Assembly: GCA_963719285.1 (NCBI GenBank)
Contig: CAVRBO010000001.1
Location: 372,001-436,000, forward strand
Length of the DNA stretch: 64,000 bases
Direction of reading: 5' to 3'
Origin: C-114 sp963719285
GTDB lineage: Bacteria; Chloroflexota; Limnocylindria; Limnocylindrales; CSP1-4
Of the stretch, positions 44,905 through 51,429 are shown piece by piece (position 1 is the stretch's first letter; each line of letters starts with the position of its first letter). Position numbers and translations under genes: made by a program. The notes beneath the pieces are model-generated. The model was not told where the DNA came from. It did not search any database and was given only the letters and a program-made list of their open reading frames with translations.

Positions 44905-45091
44905 GACCGTGCCCCTTTGCGACTCGATACCCCGACCATAGCGGTCTCCTGGATCGTGGGTAAGTACCCGAAGGGGCGTCGCAGAGGCGGCAACGGTCAT
45001 CGGATCTCGTCATCACCGGCCTCGCCCGGAGCAGGCCAGACGCCTGTCGCGATCACCGCAGCTTGGCCATCACCCGCTGTGACGCCCTGTC

Positions 45092-45505
45092 CTACTGCGT
45101 CGTCGCGTCAGGGACGCTGGCATCTGGCTCATCGTCGGTGCCGGGGTGCTCGCGTGCGAACTCGGCTCGCCTGGCCGCCTCTTCCTCCTCCATGCGGACG
45201 GTTTCCGGGTCTTGCGGTGTGTCCCGTTCCATCCCGAACGCGAAGCTCATGGGCACCGCGCCCGCGCCCATCTCGATCGTCTCGCCGACGACATCGCCGA
45301 TGACGTGGCTCACGATGTGTTCGGCCAGGTGCTCGGTGAGGCTCGACTCGCTGGCGGCCGGCGCCGTCTCCGCGTCGGTATCGCCCGGAAAGCTCGTCGG
45401 CGCGTCGCCGCGTGACAGGCCGCCGTAGAGTCCCTCGTCGCTGGGTTGTTCAGCTGCGTCGCCCGCCTGCTCATCGGTCGCGAACCAGCTCTGGTCGTCC
45501 GACAT
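45092..45505 (-). CDS. Acidic hypothetical protein
   Basis: A 137-residue, strongly acidic protein beginning MSDDQSWFATDEQAG, with GGAGGG about eight bases upstream of the ATG. Its middle has a hydrophobic/amphipathic stretch (HLAEHIVSHVIGDVVGETIE) and its C-terminus a charged helix rich in Glu and Arg. No signal peptide or known domain is seen. It is divergent from the response-regulator gene, with about 100 bases between. Confidence 0.6.
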   Translation of the reverse strand: MSDDQSWFATDEQAGDAAEQPSDEGLYGGLSRGDAPTSFPGDTDAETAPAASESSLTEHLAEHIVSHVIGDVVGETIEMGAGAVPMSFAFGMERDTPQDPETVRMEEEEAARRAEFAREHPGTDDEPDASVPDATTQ

Positions 45506-45546
45506 GTCGAGTCCCTCCAAGACACCAGCGCAGGATGATCGGGAGC

Positions 45547-45552
45547 TAGCAT
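45547..45552 (+). promoter_or_regulatory. Putative -10 element (TAGCAT) within a GGAGC/GCTCC dyad
   Basis: TAGCAT is the centre of a palindromic context GGAGC-TAGCAT-GCTCC (45542-45557), 58 bases before the response regulator ATG. A regulator could bind over the -10 element. Confidence 0.35.
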
Positions 45553-45610
45553 GCTCCGGAGTCGGGCACAGCGTGCACTTCCCACCGGCGAGTGGGAACA
45601 TGAAGCACGC

Positions 45611-46431
45611 ATGACAGGATCGTGGAGTCGAACGACGCGACCCGCGGGGAGGTCCGGTCAAGGCGCGCCCGTAGCGCCGGACGAGGCGCGCCGGGCCCTG
45701 GTCCTCCACGACCGCCCACTGGTGGTCGACCTCATCGAGCTCACGCTCAACCACGGCGTCTTCATCGTCCGGGCTGCCCGCAACCTTGCGGAGGCGGAGA
45801 CCATCCTCGCGGAATGGCCACCGCACCTGACCGTCGTCGACATGGACCACGATGACAGTTACGCCCTCCTGCAGCGGCTCGGCGCGTCGAACACGCTGAC
45901 GCGAAGCGTGACGCCGGTCCTCGGGCTCACGCGCCGAGGCGATCTCAAGACCAAGCTTCGAGCGTTCGACCTCGGGGTCGACGACATCCTGACGACCCCG
46001 TTCTCACGCGAGGAGCTGCTCGCCCGGGCGATCGTGATCACGCGACGGGTCTCGGGGACCGACCGGCCGATCATCCCCACGATCACGCTCGGCGAGATGG
46101 AGATCGACATCGTCAATCGGGTCGTTCGGGCGGGTCAATCCGTGGTCCACCTGAGCGGCATCGAGCAGAGCCTGCTGTACCTGCTGGCGAGTCGAGGCGG
46201 TCGCGTCGTGACCAGGGAGGAGATCCTGGACGCGATCTGGGGCACCGATTTCGTGGCCGAGAGCAATGTCGTCGACCGCCATGTCCGGAGCCTGCGGATC
46301 AAGCTCCAGAACGATTACCGGCATCCGCGGTTCATCGCCACGGTCCCGGGTAGGGCTACCGGTTCATCCCGACATTCTCGAACGCGGGGTGGGGCGGTGG
46401 GTCCGCCCCTGATGAGGTCACGCCCCCCTAG
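45611..46431 (+). CDS. OmpR/PhoB-like response regulator with atypical receiver, C-terminus frameshifted
   Basis: About 273 residues when corrected. An N-terminal basic tail of about 25 residues precedes a receiver domain: LVLHDRPLVVDLIELTL, a phospho-acceptor candidate Asp in LTVVDMDHDD, Thr in VLGLTRRGD, but TTPF where the conserved Lys-Pro (KPF) should be. The acidic pair after the first strand is also reduced (HD). The DNA-binding winged helix has LSGIEQSLLYLLASRGGRVVT and VDRHVRSLRIKLQ. One missing G in GGTAGGGCTACC near 46354 disrupts the canonical GRGYRFIP ending; restored, the protein stops at 46431. No histidine kinase is adjacent. Confidence 0.85.
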
Positions 46432-46942
46432 GTCAGCCGCCCGCCGTCGCGCCGGGCATGAGCGACGGTATCCGAGGGTCCGGACCGCGCTCGGCTCCGT
46501 GGTGTACGCAGGAGCGGGTCGGGCCGACATCCCGAACCGTCGTCGGTCTCCTCGACGACCGCGAAGCCGAGCCGCTCGTAGAGGTGGCGGGCGCGGTTGA
46601 CCCGAAGGACGTGGAGTCCGACCTCGAGACCCTGGGCACTCGCCCGGGTCAGGATCTCCCAAGGATGCTCGTCCCGATGCCCTTCGACTGGTGCTCGGTG
46701 CGATCTCGAGCGTCTCGAGGTACAACTGGCCCGGCCGCACCTCGGTCGAACATCCCCACCAGGCGGCCCCGCTGTTCGACGATCGTCAGGCGATCCGGGC
46801 GCCAGCGTTCCCGGAAGCGGAGCGCCTGCCGAGCCTCGTCCCAGCCCCATGTCGCGTCGATGTACTCGGCCATCGTCGCTCGATGAAGATCCCACAGCGC
46901 CTCGAAGTCGTCGTCGGTGACGGGACGCACGCGTACGTTCAA
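46428..46942 (-). pseudogene. GNAT-family N-acetyltransferase broken by several frameshifts
   Basis: Three frames together give one acetyltransferase. The first frame has VRVRPVTDDDFEALWDLHRA and IVEQRGRLVGMF. A second has GQLYLETLEIAP, the acceptor strand. The first frame returns with HQSKGIGTSILG, the acetyl-CoA loop. A third frame follows with GLEVGLHVLRVNRARHLYERLGF, the closing helix and strand. At least three shifts lie between about 46650 and 46745, two explained by a single missing G. TTG 46942 overlaps the CsbD-like stop (TTGA), so it is coupled to it. Decay or poor assembly cannot be told apart. Confidence 0.75.
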
Positions 46943-47124
46943 CGCTTTGTCGCCGCGCGTCGGATCGCCTCCTGCGCATCGCCGACTGCGCTTTGAGTGG
47001 CGCCCTCGACCTGCCTGGCCTTGCCGGTCACTTCGGTCTTCCGGTCACCGGTCGCTCTCCCAAGCCCTTCCTCGACGCTTCCCCGGGCCTTGTTGATGGC
47101 ACCCTCGGCGTGCTCGTCGGTCAT
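46939..47124 (-). CDS. CsbD-like small stress protein
   Basis: A 61-residue hydrophilic protein with the family pattern EGAINKARGSVEEGLGRATGD followed by VTGKARQVEGATQ, ending in an alanine-rich helix. CsbD-family proteins are induced by general stress or phosphate starvation, and their function is unknown. GGAGA lies about eleven bases before the ATG. The stop overlaps the start of the acetyltransferase. Confidence 0.85.
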   Translation of the reverse strand: MTDEHAEGAINKARGSVEEGLGRATGDRKTEVTGKARQVEGATQSAVGDAQEAIRRAATKR

Positions 47125-47581
47125 TGTCGGTCGTCGTCTCCGCGTCCAGATCGTCCGTCTGCGTTCGTGGCTGTCCGGTCGGGCGATCGTCGATGGGCAA
47201 GAGGTGATCGCCCGGGGCCCGATGGGACAGTGGAGTGCGTCCGGCGGGCCGTCATGACGCGCCGTCATGACGGCCCGGCCCACGGCGCGCACCTTTCGGA
47301 GTAGCGCCCTCCAGCCGGCGGACGCCCGAGCGCCATAGGGGTCGAAGATCAACGTCACGAACGAGGGAATCGGTCTGCCGATCGCAGACCTGGACCCGCC
47401 CAGAGCCCAGCGCGCGCTGGGCTCGGACTTCCTGCATCTGACTCGCGCGGCGCTCCGACCCTGGTCCTCTGGCCATCGCGCTCGTTTCGATCCTGGTCGT
47501 GCTGCCGGCGGCTCTGGTCGCCGCAGGGACCTGGTCAGGAACCCTCTCCGGCTCCGCTCCAGCGTCACTGAGGAGGTCGTC
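47125..47581 (+). other. Gene-poor stretch with a strong dyad
   Basis: No credible gene in 457 bases. It holds the 31-base dyad at 47246-47276, about 120 bases upstream of the CsbD-like ATG. Further to the right the sequence looks non-coding on both strands. Confidence 0.5.
47246..47276. repeat. 31-base dyad GGGCC-GTCATGAC-GCGCC-GTCATGAC-GGCCC
   Basis: Perfect 13-bp outer arms around GCGCC; each arm itself contains the palindrome GTCATGAC. The arms share GGCCGTCATGAC with the 19-bp palindromes upstream of dxs (25888 and 26045). It lies upstream of the CsbD-like gene on the minus strand and could be its operator. Confidence 0.7.
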
Positions 47582-47871
47582 GTGAACAACCGTGGTGGTG
47601 GCATCGGGGCATCGGTGTCGTGGGCAACGTCCTGATCGTCCTCTGGGTCGTCGGGCGGTCCACGTCTGACGAATCGCTGTCGCTCAGGTTGAGTCGAGGC
47701 GGTCCGCCTCGCTTGCCCGCGTCGCCGATCGGATTCTCGGCTAGCATTCAGCGTGCCCCGGTCGGATCCCCCCTCGACCGGGGCGTTGCCGTCCACCGGC
47801 CGCCGGCGCACCAGCGACCGCGGCCTAGTTCGGCACGGGTCACCCGCCTTTGCTGCGGCGCTGCTCCGTAA
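47582..47871 (+). pseudogene. Possible small membrane peptide, frameshifted
   Basis: AGGAGG five bases before GTG 47582 marks a good start. The frame reads VNNRGGGIG and then stops at 47635; inserting one G near 47608 gives GGIGVVGNVLIVLWVVGRST, a Gly-rich segment plus a membrane helix as in very small lmo0937-like proteins. The true C-terminus is unclear; the given end is that of the restored frame and probably too long. Weakly supported. Confidence 0.3.
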
Positions 47872-48076
47872 GGTAGGCGTCGTAGGCGTCATGAGCCCTG
47901 CGCAGCGACTTGAGGGCGGCGCCCGCGCGCACCTCGGCACCCGCGGCGACGCGTTCTGCGGCGCCGGCGGCGAGCTCTGCGGCGATCGCGACGCGCTCCG
48001 CTGCAGCGGATCCACGCTCGGCTGCCTGCCAGCGCTCGAGGAGCTCAAGCTCACGGCTGTCCGCTCGGCCCGTCAC
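47840..48076 (-). CDS. Small alanine-rich helical protein
   Basis: A 78-residue product from GTG 48076, with GAGGGA six bases upstream. It is almost entirely amphipathic helix with repeated Ala-Ala-Glu-Arg patterns (AAERVAIAAELAAGAAERVAAG) and a charged C-terminus. It has no recognised domain; such proteins may form coiled coils. A longer GTG-initiated form from 48157 is possible. Confidence 0.4.
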   Translation of the reverse strand: MTGRADSRELELLERWQAAERGSAAAERVAIAAELAAGAAERVAAGAEVRAGAALKSLRRAHDAYDAYLTEQRRSKGG

Positions 48077-48172
48077 TGCCACTCCCTCACGTCTCCCGAC
48101 TCGACCGACGTCGACCGGGGAGGGGAGTATGGACGCGCCGGCCGACGCCGTCGTCACGCATTCGGACGATTC

Positions 48173-48415
48173 CTAACCGGTATCGTCGGCTCCGGGGAAC
48201 CGCGTCTCCTTCACGAGCCGCCCGGCTCGGTCGAAGGTGCGCCAGATCCCGACCTGCGTGCCCTTGTCGAACGAGCCCGTCCGCATCGTGCTGCCGTCAA
48301 GACGGAAGAACTCCCACGCACCGTGCGACGCACCGTCCAGCAGATACCCCTTGTAGCGAACAGCGCCCGACGGGTAGTGGGCGGTCTCCGGGACGGGCTT
48401 CGAATCGTCTGACAT
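48173..48415 (-). CDS. MORN/YwqK-like repeat protein
   Basis: An 80-residue protein beginning MSDDSKPVPETA. It has about three repeats of the type YPSGAVRYKGYLLDG, HGAWEFFRLDG and GIWRTFDRAGRLVKE, the toxin/antitoxin-associated YwqK or MORN-variant fold. Such repeats bind partners at membranes or act as immunity-like proteins in some systems; no toxin gene is seen nearby. Confidence 0.65.
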   Translation of the reverse strand: MSDDSKPVPETAHYPSGAVRYKGYLLDGASHGAWEFFRLDGSTMRTGSFDKGTQVGIWRTFDRAGRLVKETRFPGADDTG

Positions 48416-48749
48416 GTCGGCAGTATCGGCGCACGGGTCACTGCCCGTCGCGCGAGAAGTGCCCCTGCGGTGCGACCAGGTCGCCGCCAGGCCTCGTGAG
48501 CGACGGGCGTTCGGCACCACCGTGCTGCCATGGCCGCTGGGGGCGGTCGTGGCATATTGCACTCCTTCGTCGGCCCTTCCGGGCCGGCTCGCCTTGAACA
48601 ACGGCGAACGAGGCGCGGCCATCACGCTGCCCGGGGTCCCTGCCCTGACGCCGCCGGCCGTTCACCGCCGGGCGAGATCATTCGGGCTCGATCCGCGGCT
48701 CCGGCCGTGTGGTGGGGCGTAACGCCGCGCGCTCGGAGTCGTTATCACG
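48416..48749 (+). other. Intergenic stretch before the ECF sigma gene
   Basis: 334 bases without a supported gene. A dyad-like TGCCATG...CGTGGCA is present around 48527-48555. No clear -10 element matching those elsewhere lies just before the sigma gene; GTTATCAC at 48741 is the only TA-containing candidate. Confidence 0.4.
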
Positions 48750-49322
48750 TTGCATGAGGCTGATCTCGATCGGATCGTCACCAGGGCGGTGGCCGGAGAC
48801 AAGGCCGCGATGGCCGAGATCTACGACGCGTTCGCCGGGCGCATCTACCGCTTTGTGCTGGTGCATGCCCGCGAACCCTCCGACGCCGAAGACCTCCTCC
48901 AGCGGACATTTCTCAAGGTGATCGAAGGACTGCCTCGCTATGAGCACCGTGGGTTGCCGTTCGCGGCGTGGATCTTCCGGATCGCCCGCAACACGGCGAT
49001 CGACCACGGGCGAAGCCGCCGCGGGGAGTCCACGCTTGACGATGTCCGCGAACGCCCGGATCTGGGCCGGGGGCCGGCCGAACTCGCGGAGGCGTCCGCC
49101 GACCAGGATGCGGTTCGAGCGGCATTACTCCTGCTGACCCCGGAGCAGCGCGATGTCATCGAGTACCGCTTCTTCGCGGGCCTCTCGCACCGCGAGATCG
49201 GCATCCTCATGGGGAAGCGCGAAGGTTCGGTTCGCGGGCTTCAATTCCGTGCCCTGGAGACGCTCCGGGCGAGCCTCGGGAAGACGGATCCCGCCCGTGC
49301 GACGGGAGTCACCCGGCCATGA
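48750..49322 (+). CDS. ECF-type RNA polymerase sigma factor
   Basis: A 190-residue sigma-70-family factor. Region 2 reads MAEIYDAFAGRIYRFVLVHA, then DAEDLLQRTFLKVIEG and FAAWIFRIARNTAIDHGR; region 4 has LLTPEQRDVIEYRFFAGLSHREIGILMG. There is no region 3, as expected for ECF factors. TTG 48750 is the only start that keeps region 2 intact. The stop overlaps the ATG of the downstream gene, which encodes a membrane protein likely to control it. Confidence 0.9.
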   Translation: MHEADLDRIVTRAVAGDKAAMAEIYDAFAGRIYRFVLVHAREPSDAEDLLQRTFLKVIEGLPRYEHRGLPFAAWIFRIARNTAIDHGRSRRGESTLDDVRERPDLGRGPAELAEASADQDAVRAALLLLTPEQRDVIEYRFFAGLSHREIGILMGKREGSVRGLQFRALETLRASLGKTDPARATGVTRP

Positions 49323-50174
49323 CCTGGTGGAAGCGGACACGGCCATCCCTTCGTCGCCGGACGACATCGTTTGACGACGAGCGTACGTTCGCCGGGCTGG
49401 TCGAGAAGGCATTCGCGCCGGACCCGGGCGCCGTCGAACGAGTGCGTGCCGTGGTGATGGCGCACGAGATGGCCCCGACGGTGCCGATCGCGGCACCACA
49501 GCGTCCTCGGGCGATCCTGGTTCGCCGCGGCCTGCCGGTCGCGGCAGCCTTCACGATCGTGGTGGTCCTCGGGCTCTTGACCTTCGACGGGTCGGGCCAC
49601 GTCGCCCAGACGAGCAGTCCGTCGGCTGACCAGGCCGCGATCCTGGCGGTGGATCTGGCCCGATCGGCGACGCGCCTCGACGTGACGACCGCCGCGACCG
49701 TTACGGGAGATCCAGGCGCGATCGCGGCGGCTCTGTCGGAATATCGCGCCGGCCTCGTCGGCCTTGAGGCCGATGTGCTCCGACCGGGATCGGACGTCCG
49801 TGCGGCGGCGACGGGTCTCGGGTCCCAGGCCACCGAGCTCGCCGCACTCGCAGAATTCGATGCCGGCGGAGGAGATGACCCTGTATCGCGATGTCGTGGC
49901 CGAACTGGACCGGCTCATCGCGTCGCTGCCCACCGATCATCCCGGAAGGACGGACCACCCCACGCCGTCCGATCACCCGGGCAAGACGGACCACCCCACG
50001 CCCACCGATCATCCCGGAAGGACGGACCACCCCACGCCGTCCGATCACCCGGGCAAGACGGACCACCCCACGCCGTCCGATCACCCGGGCAACCAGGACC
50101 ATCCGACCCCGCACCCGAAGGGGAGCGCCACCGGCACGTCCAATGGCCTTGGGACAGGCGGTGGCGGAGCGTGA
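49319..50174 (+). CDS. DUF5667-like membrane partner of the ECF sigma factor, frameshifted, with 36-base repeats
   Basis: About 284 residues when corrected. The cytoplasmic N-terminus has DERTFAGLVEKAFAPDPGAV, a single membrane helix follows (GLPVAAAFTIVVVLGLLTF), then an extracytoplasmic helical DUF5667-like region. Near 49868 one extra base shifts the frame; after it the protein continues EEMTLYRDVVAELDRLIASL and then five 12-residue repeats of type DHPGRTDHPTPS, ending Gly-rich. The ATG overlaps the sigma-factor stop. An anti-sigma or surface-sensing role is inferred from the pairing; no zinc-binding anti-sigma motif is seen. Confidence 0.7.
49935..50114 (+). repeat. Five tandem 36-base repeats inside the DUF5667-like gene
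   Basis: Units start at 49935, 49971, 50007, 50043 and 50079. Units 1-2 and 3-4 form near-identical 72-base pairs alternating DHPGRTDHPTPS and DHPGKTDHPTP[TS]; the fifth diverges. The length keeps the frame, so copy-number change would only lengthen the exported tail. Confidence 0.9.
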
Positions 50175-50268
50175 TCGGCCGGTGACGTACTGTCCGTCGA
50201 GCTGATCCGGTAGCCGGCCGACCGGTCCGTCAGCCGGGTCCGTCAGCCGAAGCCGGCCGCGCCTCGCG

Positions 50269-51429
50269 TCAGCCGAGGCCTCCGTTCGTCGTCCAGGCCG
50301 TCGCGATGTCGTCGTCGCGTCGCAGCACACGCCTGGTCACCGGGATGAGGATCATCCCCGCGACCGCCTGGGCGAGCACGACGAGCAGGATGATCGCCAG
50401 TGGGGCGCTGAGAAGCGCGCCCGGGATCGCCCAGGCGAACGACCCGAAGCCATCGAACCCCGCGCCGTCGACGACCAGGCCGCCGTCGAGGACCGACGGA
50501 GCGACGTCCAGGCCACCCCCGGCACCACCACTCCCGCCGGGGCCGCCGCCGTGCTGGCTCGTCGTCCCGGCGCCACCGCTTCCGGACGTCGGGGTCGGGT
50601 CGGGCGTCCGAGGCGGGTTCGTCGGTTCGGGCGACGGACTCGCCGACGGGGTCGCGCTAGGGCTCTGGGTGACGGCCGGGGTTGACGTCGGTCGCGCCGT
50701 GGGATCGGGCGTCGCGGTCGGATCGGGCTTCGGAGTAGGTCGCGCCGTCGGTGTCGGGGTCGGCTCGGGCTTCGGCGTCGCGGTCGGTTTCGGCGTGGGC
50801 GTGGATGTCGGCGTGGGCGTCGGCGTGGGCGTGGATGTCGGCGTGGGCGTGGGCGTGGGCGTCGGCGTGGGCGTGGGAGTCGGCGTGGGCGTCGGCGTGG
50901 GCGTCGGCGTGGGCGTGCCGCCGATGATGACGAACGGGGACAGCGGCAGCAGCGGCAGCCCGGACGACTGTGTGCCCGTGTTGTGCTGGTAGGCATCCAC
51001 CTGCCAGGCGCTGAGTCCGGTCGCCGTGGCCGTCGCGTTGATGGTGAAGACGGCCGTGTCGAGGAGCATGCATGGCGTGTAGTCGCTGACCGCCCTGAAC
51101 GTCACCCGGTTCGCGCCGGTCTGGATCGAGTACGTCCAGGCCGCCCCGTTGGAGATGCTCGTCACGGCAGCGCCATTGAGCGTGAACCCGGGTGGGAGGG
51201 AGACCCGTACCTTCGAGATCGGGACGGTCCCGCCGGTGACGGTCACCGCGATGTTGGTGGGCTGCCCCAGGGTCAGGGTCATCGGCGTCGCGCTGACTCC
51301 CCAGACGGTGGGCAATGCGGCCTGGATCGGGCTCGCGATGACGAGCGCAAGAGCCGCGGCTGCGAGGAGGGCGCCGCCGGCACGCACGGTCCGTGAACCG
51401 CGGTCGCTGGACCGGATCGTCGGGGTCAA
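50269..51429 (-). CDS. Secreted PT-repeat surface protein with C-terminal membrane anchor
   Basis: A 386-residue protein from TTG 51429, with GGAGGG seven bases upstream. A signal peptide (GGALLAAAALALVIASPIQA) leads to a beta-sandwich-like domain of about 125 residues, then a Thr-Pro/Ser-Pro tract of roughly 110 residues, a Gly-rich segment, and a C-terminal membrane helix (ALLSAPLAIILLVVLAQAVAGMIL) followed by Arg-rich cytoplasmic residues. It therefore spans the wall from the membrane outwards. Its start overlaps the stop of the upstream GGDEF/HD-GYP gene (TTGA). Confidence 0.8.
   Translation of the reverse strand: MTPTIRSSDRGSRTVRAGGALLAAAALALVIASPIQAALPTVWGVSATPMTLTLGQPTNIAVTVTGGTVPISKVRVSLPPGFTLNGAAVTSISNGAAWTYSIQTGANRVTFRAVSDYTPCMLLDTAVFTINATATATGLSAWQVDAYQHNTGTQSSGLPLLPLSPFVIIGGTPTPTPTPTPTPTPTPTPTPTPTPTPTSTPTPTPTPTSTPTPKPTATPKPEPTPTPTARPTPKPDPTATPDPTARPTSTPAVTQSPSATPSASPSPEPTNPPRTPDPTPTSGSGGAGTTSQHGGGPGGSGGAGGGLDVAPSVLDGGLVVDGAGFDGFGSFAWAIPGALLSAPLAIILLVVLAQAVAGMILIPVTRRVLRRDDDIATAWTTNGGLG
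50796..50918 (-). repeat. Low-complexity tract of 6- and 12-base units encoding (Thr-Pro)n
   Basis: Alternating GGCGTG and GGCGTC hexamers (as read on the plus strand) with occasional GGATGTC. Slippage by multiples of six keeps the frame, so the length of the surface stalk could vary between strains. It also makes local assembly error likely. Confidence 0.8.

Noticed and set aside
49935..50114. A CRISPR array (36-base repeats)
   Set aside because: The repeats are contiguous with no spacers, and they encode a regular 12-residue motif in frame.
43898..50174. An intact integrative element at tRNA-Pro
   Set aside because: No integrase, transposase or copy of the tRNA 3' end was found in the block; the Xer gene at 33113 is in a housekeeping operon.
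50780..50920. A CRISPR or regulatory repeat in the GGCGTG tract
   Set aside because: It is the coding sequence of a Thr-Pro stalk in a secreted protein.
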